From Clostridia bacterium (GTDB taxonomy: Bacteria > Bacillota > Clostridia > Oscillospirales > SIG627): 6,024 bases of DNA. Shown piece by piece: positions 1 through 5,424 of this stretch. The notes beneath the pieces were generated by a model, which worked only from the letters and a program-made list of their open reading frames with translations, had not been told where the DNA came from and searched no databases. The position numbers and the translations under genes were made by a program. Each line of letters begins with the position of its first letter. The first letter of the stretch is position 1. The stretch spans positions 1 to 6,024 of the forward strand of contig JAFTEP010000042.1 of assembly GCA_017453605.1 (NCBI GenBank), in the 5' to 3' direction.

Positions 1-957
1 GACATCCACGATATTTACCGCGCCGACGTGATCCTGAACTCGTATAAGACGACTCTCACTCTCACTGAGCCCTCAAGCGGTCTTGAAAAGTCTATAGACG
101 TCTATTATCTTAAAAGAGGCTTTGGAAAGTACAGATTTGCGCTTGACGACAATATATGGTTTCTGCAGAACATCAACGAGAACAGGGACGTCTACAAGTC
201 GATCTTCGAGGATCCCTATCTTTCGATGCTCAAAAAGATCCACGACAGATATAATACGAAATTCCATCTCAATCTGTTTTATTCTACCCCGAGACACGGC
301 GGCTTCGATCTCTCCGCGATGACGGATAAATATAAAAGCGAATGGATCGCCAATTCAGACTGGATGCGTCTTTCTTTCCACGCCGACGCCGATGAACCGC
401 AAAGACCCTATCCGCACGTTTCATACGATCAGATGAAGTTTGAGGCGTCAAGAATAAACGAACAGATAGTGAGATTTGCCGGAGAAGAGACTTTTTCAAA
501 AACGGTCTGCACTGTTCACTGCGGAGACGTTTCCGTCGAGGGCGCGAGGGCTCTCAGGGATCTCGGATACAGAGCTTTTCCGGGCGACTTCTTTTACTAT
601 CAGCGTCACGGGGTCGATATAAGAAACTACGTTGACGCCGAGAGGTGTTTTCTCATTAACAGATACGGATTCTGGTACGATAAAGCTCTCGATATAATCC
701 ACGTTCTGTGCAACGGCGGCATACAGCATAAAAAGCCTGAAGAAGTGCCTGAAGTATTCGAGGAGAAAGCAAAAGAAACTCCCTACTTACGCTTTAAAGA
801 GATCTGTCTGCACGAACAGTATTTCTATCCGGAATTTCATCTTTACCAGCCCAATTATCCCGAAAAATTCGATGCCGCCTGTAGGTGGCTTGAAGAAAAC
901 GGATACAAATCGGTGTTTTTTGACGAACTGTTGGAATTTGACACCCATAAAAAATGA
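1..957 (+). CDS. Polysaccharide deacetylase-like (NodB-type) protein, 5' end missing
   Basis: The frame is open from the first base to the TGA at 955-957, giving 318 visible residues. The first possible start, GTG at 28, has no Shine-Dalgarno sequence, and coding-like residues precede it, so the true start lies upstream. Residues are numbered from the window edge. An acidic pair in RFALDDN (D49-D50) sits where NodB-fold deacetylases have their TFDD motif. SFHADADEP (125-133, H127) and a late H271 in CLHEQYFYP are candidate metal or catalytic histidines. The stretches LGYRAFPGDF (188-197) and WLEENGYKSVFFDEL (296-310) resemble the last strands of the deacetylase barrel. The canonical HxxxH metal motif is not obvious, so this is a divergent member. 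No signal peptide can be judged because the N-terminus is absent. The first 35 or so visible residues may belong to a separate upstream domain. The fold is inferred from motif pattern only, and the substrate is unknown. Confidence 0.6.
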   Translation, partial: DIHDIYRADVILNSYKTTLTLTEPSSGLEKSIDVYYLKRGFGKYRFALDDNIWFLQNINENRDVYKSIFEDPYLSMLKKIHDRYNTKFHLNLFYSTPRHGGFDLSAMTDKYKSEWIANSDWMRLSFHADADEPQRPYPHVSYDQMKFEASRINEQIVRFAGEETFSKTVCTVHCGDVSVEGARALRDLGYRAFPGDFFYYQRHGVDIRNYVDAERCFLINRYGFWYDKALDIIHVLCNGGIQHKKPEEVPEVFEEKAKETPYLRFKEICLHEQYFYPEFHLYQPNYPEKFDAACRWLEENGYKSVFFDELLEFDTHKK

Positions 958-967
958 TTTTTATAAA
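938..967 (+). promoter_or_regulatory. Predicted sigma-A promoter for the GTPase operon
   Basis: A perfect -35 hexamer TTGACA lies at 938-943. It is followed by an 18-base spacer and TATAAA at 962-967, which matches the -10 consensus in five of six positions. The -35 lies inside the last codons of the upstream gene. Transcription would begin near 974, giving a leader of about 34 bases before the ATG at 1008. This suggests the metallochaperone genes can be transcribed independently of the deacetylase-like gene. It is predicted from sequence only. Confidence 0.65.
947..964. repeat. AT-only inverted repeat across promoter spacer and -10
   Basis: ATAAAAA (947-953) and TTTTTAT (958-964) are perfect 7-base inverted arms around a 4-base centre. 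The dyad fills most of the spacer and enters the -10 element, a classic repressor position. AT-rich dyads are typical of Fur/Zur-family boxes, but this one does not match the usual TGATAAT-type half-site closely. Chance is a real alternative, since part of it encodes the Lys-Lys-stop end of the upstream gene. Confidence 0.35.
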
Positions 968-984
968 CGGCGCCGATAGCGCCG
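968..984. repeat. GC-rich inverted repeat at the predicted transcription start
   Basis: CGGCGC (968-973) and GCGCCG (979-984) form a perfect 6-base inverted repeat with a 5-base centre, directly after the predicted -10. It could be an operator or a small 5' leader hairpin. No T-run follows it on the + strand, so it is not an intrinsic terminator for the upstream gene. Confidence 0.45.
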
Positions 985-1007
985 GAATATGATTCGGAGG
1001 CATTTTT

Positions 1008-2084
1008 ATGACAAAGATCGACGTAATTTCGGGCTTTCTCGGAGCGGGCATGACCAATCTCATCAAGAAGCTCATCAAAGAGGCGTACGCCGGACAAAAG
1101 CTCGTCATCATCGAAAACGAGTTCGGGCAGATCGCCATCGACGGAGGCTTTCTCAAGGAGAGCGGCATCCAGATCACCGAGATGAATTCCGGCTGCATCT
1201 GCTGCAGTCTCGTCGGTGATTTCAGGCAGGCTTTGGGAGAAGTCGTCGACAAATTCTCTCCCGACAGGATCGTGATCGAGCCGTCCGGCGTCGGAAAACT
1301 CAGCGACGTCGTGAGAGCCGTCGAGTCCGTCGAAAAAGAGGGCGTCGTCCTCAACAGCGCGGCGGCAGTCGTCGACGCGAACAAAGCCAAAGTCTACGTC
1401 AAGAACTTCGGCGAATTCTATCTCGACCAGCTCGAATCCGCATCCGCGATCATCCTCTCGAGGACACAGGACGTCTCCGATGAGAAGTTAAAAGCCGTTA
1501 TAGATCTCGTGAGCGAGCACAACAAGACCGCAAACCTCATCACCACTCCCTGGGACAAGCTCGACGGGAAGCAGATCCTCGCAGCTATGGAAAATAAAGA
1601 CTTGCTGAAAGCAAAGCTCGACGCTCTTCTCGAAGACGACGACGATGACGACGATGACGACGGACACGACGAGCACGAGTGTCATCACGAGCACCATCAC
1701 GATCATGACCATGATCACGAGCACCACGAATGCTGTGACCACGACCACGACCATGAGCACGAGCACGAGCACGGCGAGCACTGTCACCATCACCACGGAC
1801 ACCACCACGCCGACGACGTCTTCACGAGCTGGGGCGTCCAGACCGCGAGAAAATTTGACAAAGAAGAACTTACCGCGATCCTTTCTAAGCTCAACGACTC
1901 TCTCACCTACGGACAGGTACTGAGATCGAAGGGCATCGTTCCCGCAAAGGACGGCTCCTGGCTGCACTTCGACTTCGTTCCCGGCGAGAGCGAGGTCAGG
2001 ACCGGAACCGCCGAGATCACGGGATCGGTCTGCGTGATAGGCTCCAAGCTCGACGAAGAAGAACTCTCCCTCCTTTTCAAGTAA
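1008..2084 (+). CDS. COG0523/CobW-family GTPase-like metallochaperone with His-rich insert and degenerate P-loop
   Basis: This 358-residue protein belongs to the G3E/COG0523 family, whose cytoplasmic members deliver metals (Zn, Co, Ni) to target proteins using GTP. A good Shine-Dalgarno GGAGG (996-1000) lies 7 bases before the ATG. In order it shows: a P-loop region GFLGAGMTN (9-17), the metal-binding GCICC (62-66, C63/C65/C66), the nucleotide-sensing EPSGVGKL (91-98), SRTQD (151-155) where other GTPases have NKxD, and a CobW C-terminal-like domain (about 271-358, with VLRSKG and WLHFDFVPG). Between the two domains are nine consecutive Asp (210-218) and a His-rich stretch (220-267) with 26 His and 4 Cys. 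The P-loop lysine expected at position 15 is Met, and position 17 is Asn instead of the common Thr, so normal GTP hydrolysis is doubtful. It ends in two tandem TAA stops, 18 bases before the next gene. The metal is not determinable from sequence. Confidence 0.92.
   Translation: MTKIDVISGFLGAGMTNLIKKLIKEAYAGQKLVIIENEFGQIAIDGGFLKESGIQITEMNSGCICCSLVGDFRQALGEVVDKFSPDRIVIEPSGVGKLSDVVRAVESVEKEGVVLNSAAAVVDANKAKVYVKNFGEFYLDQLESASAIILSRTQDVSDEKLKAVIDLVSEHNKTANLITTPWDKLDGKQILAAMENKDLLKAKLDALLEDDDDDDDDDGHDEHECHHEHHHDHDHDHEHHECCDHDHDHEHEHEHGEHCHHHHGHHHADDVFTSWGVQTARKFDKEELTAILSKLNDSLTYGQVLRSKGIVPAKDGSWLHFDFVPGESEVRTGTAEITGSVCVIGSKLDEEELSLLFK
1635..1808 (+). repeat. Low-complexity Asp/His-coding tract
   Basis: This in-frame stretch codes for the Asp9 run and the His/Asp/Glu/Cys-rich linker of the GTPase (residues 210-267). 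It is built from GAC/GAT, CAC/CAT and GAG codons in near-repeats such as CACGAC and GAGCAC. Such tracts can change length by slippage in steps of 3 or 6 bases. The encoded segment is a likely metal-storage or metal-sensing arm, as in His-rich HypB- and YciC-type proteins. Confidence 0.85.
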
Positions 2085-2102
2085 TAAATCACCGAGGCGT
2101 TT

Positions 2103-3047
2103 ATGGAAATACCCGTATATCTGTTCACCGGATTCCTTGAGTCCGGGAAAACGAAATTCATTCAGGAAACGCTCTGCGATCCGCGCTTCAACGACTCCAC
2201 TCCGACGCTTCTTTTAGTCTGCGAGGAGGGCTTCGAGGAATATGATCCGTCGGCGTTCGCGTCCGACTGCGTCACCGTTCAGACGATAGAAAACGAATCC
2301 GACATCTCTCCTCTGAAGCTCGGCGGTATGCGGATGAGGTCGAAGGCTGAGAGGGTAGTCATCGAATACAACGGGATGTGGCAGCTTTCGACACTGTTTA
2401 AGAACATGCCCGAGGAATGGATGATCTATCAGGACTTTTTATTCTTCGACGCGACGACTTTTCTTGAATACAATCAGAATATGCGCTCTCTTGTCGTCGA
2501 CAAGATCAACAACTGCGAGCTCGTCGTTTTCAACCGCTTCCGGGACGAATACGACAAGATGGAGTTCCACAAGATCGTCCGCGCGATAAGCCGCAGGACC
2601 GACATAGCCTACGAATACGCGGCGGGCAGGGTAGAGTACGACGATATCGTCGATCCGCTCCCGTTCGATATCAACGCACCGCTTATAGATATCGCCGACG
2701 GCGATTACGCGCTCTGGTACAGAGATCTCTCCGAAGAGACGGATAAATACAACTCCAAGACCGTCAGGTTCAAATGCAGGATCAACGACGGCAAAGCTCT
2801 CTCTAACCGCGATTCGCACGTCGTGGGAAGACCGCTTATGACCTGCTGTATCCAGGACATACGTTTTGCCGGGCTCACCTGCAGATTTCCCGGCGGATCC
2901 GATATCGAAAACGGAAGATGGATCGTTCTGACCGCAAAGATCACGGTCAAAAAACACAAACTGACCGGCCGCCTCGTTCCTCTGCTCGACGCGCTCGCTT
3001 TCGAGCCCTGCGTACAGCCGGATCAGGAAGTCGCCACCTTCTATTGA
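2103..3047 (+). CDS. COG0523-type GTPase fused to a DUF1980/TIGR03943 (YcgQ-like) C-terminal domain
   Basis: This 314-residue protein follows the first GTPase after 18 bases, with a GAGG ribosome site at 2094-2097. The N-terminal part is G3E GTPase-like: intact P-loop GFLESGKT (10-17, K16), IEYNGMWQL (87-95) in place of the family's EPSG segment, and VVFNRFRDE (141-149) at the NKxD position. The CxCC metal motif is absent; the corresponding region reads TIENESDISPLKLGGM. From about residue 216 the sequence changes to a domain resembling the C-terminal half of YcgQ/TIGR03943 proteins: KTVRFKCRI (219-227), VGRPLMTCC (241-249), WIVLTAKI (273-280) and an aromatic end. In YcgQ proteins this part accompanies a UPF0718 permease (YcgR); no permease gene is visible here. 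A GTP-dependent partner of the preceding metallochaperone is the best inference. The family assignment rests on recalled motif patterns, not a search. Confidence 0.82.
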   Translation: MEIPVYLFTGFLESGKTKFIQETLCDPRFNDSTPTLLLVCEEGFEEYDPSAFASDCVTVQTIENESDISPLKLGGMRMRSKAERVVIEYNGMWQLSTLFKNMPEEWMIYQDFLFFDATTFLEYNQNMRSLVVDKINNCELVVFNRFRDEYDKMEFHKIVRAISRRTDIAYEYAAGRVEYDDIVDPLPFDINAPLIDIADGDYALWYRDLSEETDKYNSKTVRFKCRINDGKALSNRDSHVVGRPLMTCCIQDIRFAGLTCRFPGGSDIENGRWIVLTAKITVKKHKLTGRLVPLLDALAFEPCVQPDQEVATFY

Positions 3048-3051
3048 GGTG
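3046..3051 (+). promoter_or_regulatory. Ribosome binding site overlapping the GTPase stop
   Basis: GAGGTG overlaps the TGA stop of the preceding gene (3045-3047) and lies 3 bases before ATG 3055. It decides the start of the methyltransferase gene: a GTG start at 3049 would sit inside this site and has no ribosome site of its own. The overlap suggests coupled translation of the two genes. Confidence 0.7.
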
Positions 3052-3054
3052 AAA

Positions 3055-3810
3055 ATGAACGATTTCTCAGCGCTCGGCGTAATATACGACTCATTCAACG
3101 AAAACGCGTGTTACGACGACTACTGCAGATTTATTCTCGAGCGCTTCTTCTCGCTTTCGACGCACCCAGGTGACTATCAGCCGAGAGCCGTCGATCTCTG
3201 CTGCGGGACGGGCGAAATGTCGCTCAGACTCGCAAAAAAAGGTCTTGACGTCGTGGGAGTCGACAGGTCGGAAGAAATGCTCCAGAGCGCTTTTCAAAAA
3301 GCCTTCTCGAACCCTCTTCTCGCGCTCTTTTTCGTAAAGCAGGATATGAGAAAACTGAAAATGGACGCAAAAGCAAACCTTTTCGTCTGCTGCTACGACA
3401 GCCTCAACTATCTTTCTTCGACGGATGAACTCGAACGCGTCTTCTACGGCGTCGCGGAGCATCTTGCCGACGGGGGAGTCTTCATCTTCGATCTGAACAC
3501 TCTTACAAGGTTCACGGACTACTACGACGGCAGGCAGTTCGTTTTCAGAAAAGAAAACGGGGTCCTGATCTGGGAATGCCGCTTCGATAAAGAAAAACTC
3601 ACCTGCGATTTTGACGTCGAAGTGTTTTCGAAGTGCGGCGAACTTTACAAAAGATCCGGAGAAAGGCTCAGGCAAAGATTCTTTTCGGACGAAGATGTGA
3701 AAAATGCTCTCGAAAAGAGCTCCCTGAAGCCCGTTTCCCGCCACGCTGAAAACGAAGTTTTCCCGGGAAAAGAGGGCTGCATGAGAAGCGTCTGGGTCGC
3801 CGTAAAGTAA
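3055..3810 (+). CDS. Class I SAM-dependent methyltransferase (YqeM-like)
   Basis: This 251-residue protein has a Rossmann methyltransferase fold: motif I VDLCCGTG (46-53) binds S-adenosylmethionine, D70 in VGVDRSEEML is the usual ribose-binding acid, QDMR (96-99) is the next adenine-contacting acid region, and CYDSLNYL (113-120) with LADGGVFIFDLNT (137-149) forms the later strands. The N-terminal IYDSFNENACYDDY (10-23), the motif-I wording and the length resemble Bacillus YqeM, a methyltransferase of unknown substrate. The C-terminal part (about 160-251) is a beta-rich extension typical of this small-molecule or RNA methyltransferase group. The gene is coupled to the GTPase gene through its ribosome site, yet nothing in the sequence shows a role in metal handling. 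The substrate is unknown, and the family assignment is from motifs. Confidence 0.85.
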   Translation: MNDFSALGVIYDSFNENACYDDYCRFILERFFSLSTHPGDYQPRAVDLCCGTGEMSLRLAKKGLDVVGVDRSEEMLQSAFQKAFSNPLLALFFVKQDMRKLKMDAKANLFVCCYDSLNYLSSTDELERVFYGVAEHLADGGVFIFDLNTLTRFTDYYDGRQFVFRKENGVLIWECRFDKEKLTCDFDVEVFSKCGELYKRSGERLRQRFFSDEDVKNALEKSSLKPVSRHAENEVFPGKEGCMRSVWVAVK

Positions 3811-3841
3811 AAATGCATTCATTTTCCGAAAGGAGCAATAT

Positions 3842-4831
3842 ATGAAAATCCTTGTAACGGGCGGGACCGGATTTATCGGCTCGCACACTTCCGTTGAGCT
3901 GATCGAAAAGGGATATGACGTCATAATCCTGGACAATCTCTGCAATTCCGACGCCTCTGTCAATTCGATCATCGACTCGATCACAAACAAAAGCCACGTT
4001 TTTTATAAGACCGACCTTCTCGACGAAGACGGGATAGAACGCGTTTTCAGCGAAAACGAGATCGACGCTGTCATCCATTTTGCCGGACTGAAAGCTGTCG
4101 GCGAATCCGTTCAGATGCCGCTCGAATACTATAACAACAATATCACGGGAACGCTCAATCTGTTGAAGGTAATGCGCGCTCACGGCTGCAAGAAGCTTGT
4201 TTTCAGCTCCTCAGCCACCGTTTACGGCGTTCCGAAGAGCGTTCCGATCAAAGAGGATTTCCCGCTGTCTACTACGAATCCTTACGGAAGCACGAAGCTG
4301 ATGATCGAGCGCATCCTCACGGATCTGTGCGCTGCGGACAAGGAATTCGACGTCACGCTTCTCAGGTACTTCAATCCGGTCGGAGCGCATCCGAGCGGAC
4401 TTTTGGGCGACAATCCGACCCATCCGAACAACCTCATGCCCCGCATCGTCGACGCCGCGCTCGGGAAGACCGAGGCCCTGACGGTCTACGGCACCGATTA
4501 TCCCACACGCGACGGGACGGGCGTCAGAGACTACATCCACGTCATGGATCTCGCGCACGGACATATAAAGGCGCTCGAACACATGGGAGGGATGAAGATC
4601 TATAATCTCGGCACCGGCAACGGACAGAGCGTTCTCGACCTCGTGAAGTCGTTCGAGAGAGTGAACGGAGTAAAGGTCCCCTGCGTGAATATGCCCCGGC
4701 GCGAGGGAGACGTCGCCGAGTGTTACGCCGACGCGTCCAAGGCCGAAAGAGAGCTCGGCTGGAAAGCGACAAGAGACGTCGACGATATGTGCCGCAGCAC
4801 CTGGAATTTCGCTCTCAAAAGCCGCAAATGA
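3842..4831 (+). CDS. galE: UDP-glucose 4-epimerase
   Basis: This cytoplasmic short-chain dehydrogenase/reductase interconverts UDP-glucose and UDP-galactose with tightly bound NAD, supplying galactose for catabolism and surface glycans. AAAGGAG (3829-3835) precedes the ATG by 6 bases. The 329 residues show the NAD-binding TGGTGFIGSH (6-15), the catalytic SSSATVYG (122-129) and Y148xxxK152 in PYGSTK, RYFNPVGAHPSG (175-186), NNLMPRI (196-202), DGTGVRDYIHVMDLAHGH (224-241) and RREGDVAECYADASKAERELGW (286-307, quoted in part: C294). Residue 294 is Cys at the place of Tyr299 of E. coli GalE and Cys307 of human GALE, which predicts acceptance of UDP-GlcNAc/GalNAc too. The protein ends about nine residues short of the usual NPxGY-type tail. 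Its stop overlaps the next start. Confidence 0.96.
   Translation: MKILVTGGTGFIGSHTSVELIEKGYDVIILDNLCNSDASVNSIIDSITNKSHVFYKTDLLDEDGIERVFSENEIDAVIHFAGLKAVGESVQMPLEYYNNNITGTLNLLKVMRAHGCKKLVFSSSATVYGVPKSVPIKEDFPLSTTNPYGSTKLMIERILTDLCAADKEFDVTLLRYFNPVGAHPSGLLGDNPTHPNNLMPRIVDAALGKTEALTVYGTDYPTRDGTGVRDYIHVMDLAHGHIKALEHMGGMKIYNLGTGNGQSVLDLVKSFERVNGVKVPCVNMPRREGDVAECYADASKAERELGWKATRDVDDMCRSTWNFALKSRK
4828..4831 (+). other. ATGA stop-start overlap, galE/maf
   Basis: The ATG of maf (4828-4830) overlaps the TGA of galE (4829-4831). No GGAGG-like site precedes it, so maf is probably translated by ribosomes finishing galE. An alternative in-frame ATG at 4846 would give a 192-residue protein, but it also lacks a ribosome site. 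Confidence 0.7.
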
Positions 4832-5424
4832 AGCTATATGACGATATGAAAATAACTACTCCCGTCATCCTTGCGTCCGCGTCTCCGAGAAGAAAAGAGC
4901 TTATAGGACTTTGTTTTGAAAACGTCAGCATCATCCCGTCCGACGCGGAAGAGATCATAGATAAAAACGCAAGACCCGAGGAAGTCACGCTCGGTCTGTC
5001 GCTCGCAAAAGCGCGCTCAGTTGCAGCGCTTCATCATGATACTCCCGTCATCGGCTGCGACACAGTCGTCATAAAGGACGGCAGGATACTCACTAAGCCG
5101 AAAGACCGCAGTGATGCCGTCAAAATGCTGAAAGAACTTTCCGGAGCCGTACATACGGTCTCAACCGGCTGTTCTATCGTTTACGGGGGCAGGGAACACA
5201 GTTTTTTTGAACTGACATCCGTCAGGTTCTGGGAGCTTCCCGAAACGCTCATAGAAAGCTACGTCGACTCGGGCGAGCCGATGGACAAAGCGGGAGCGTA
5301 CGGGATACAGAAGCTCGGTTCGCTTCTTGTCAGAGAGATAAACGGCGACTACTTCAACGTGGTCGGTCTGCCCGTCTCGAGACTTTACAGAGAATTCATT
5401 TCGTTTATCGGAACTACTAAATGA
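4828..5424 (+). CDS. maf: Maf-family nucleoside triphosphate pyrophosphatase (dTTP/UTP type)
   Basis: This 198-residue protein is the usual length for Maf, a cytoplasmic house-cleaning enzyme that hydrolyses dTTP, UTP and modified pyrimidine nucleotides to monophosphates and PPi; Bacillus Maf has been linked to septum inhibition. It shows ILASASPRRKEL (14-25, phosphate-binding SxSPRR), GCDTVV (76-81, catalytic Asp78), KPKDRSDA (90-97), YVDSGEPMDKAGAYGIQ (145-161) and GDYFNVVGLPVSRL (173-186). The AYGIQ wording favours the YhdE/Maf dTTP/UTP subgroup over the YceF m7GTP subgroup. A longer in-frame extension to 4720 lies entirely inside galE and is not the real start. The choice between starts at 4828 and 4846 is uncertain; 4828 is preferred because of the ATGA coupling. 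Confidence 0.94.
   Translation: MKLYDDMKITTPVILASASPRRKELIGLCFENVSIIPSDAEEIIDKNARPEEVTLGLSLAKARSVAALHHDTPVIGCDTVVIKDGRILTKPKDRSDAVKMLKELSGAVHTVSTGCSIVYGGREHSFFELTSVRFWELPETLIESYVDSGEPMDKAGAYGIQKLGSLLVREINGDYFNVVGLPVSRLYREFISFIGTTK
5421..5424 (+). other. ATGA stop-start overlap, maf/FkbM-type gene
   Basis: The ATG at 5421-5423 overlaps the maf stop TGA (5422-5424). Only a weak GGA (5410-5412) lies upstream. This is the second consecutive ATGA junction, which supports one co-translated unit from galE onward. Confidence 0.75.

Noticed and set aside
28..30. GTG as the true start of the deacetylase-like gene
   Set aside because: There is no ribosome site before it, and the frame is open and coding-like to the window edge.
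968..984. Intrinsic terminator for the upstream gene
   Set aside because: The GC dyad has only a 6-base stem and no T-run after it on the + strand; its place just after a -10 element fits an operator or leader hairpin better.
1645..1923. Plus-strand 92-codon Thr/Ser-rich open frame
   Set aside because: It is a frame-shifted reading of the same His/Asp repeat inside a well-supported gene.
1488..1967. Minus-strand 159-codon open frame rich in Val and Met
   Set aside because: It is the reverse of the Asp/His tract of the GTPase gene; its composition is a by-product of GAC/CAC codons, and it shows no ribosome site or family motif.
3049..3051. GTG start for the methyltransferase
   Set aside because: It lies inside the GAGGTG ribosome site and has no site of its own; ATG 3055 is properly spaced.
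2439..3098. Minus-strand 219-codon open frame
   Set aside because: It is antisense to the GTPase-DUF1980 gene, whose motifs are clear; the open frame is explained by codon bias.
3811..3841. Promoter or terminator before galE
   Set aside because: The 31-base gap holds only a ribosome site and the short palindrome AATGCATT; no convincing -35/-10 pair or hairpin with T-run is present.
3091..3990. Minus-strand 299-codon open frame
   Set aside because: It spans the methyltransferase gene and the start of galE in antisense; both have clear motifs on the + strand, and the frame shows no recognisable domain.
4720..4827. N-terminal extension of Maf
   Set aside because: It lies wholly within galE, encodes an Arg-rich sequence unlike Maf, and Maf proteins normally start close to the ILASASPRR motif.
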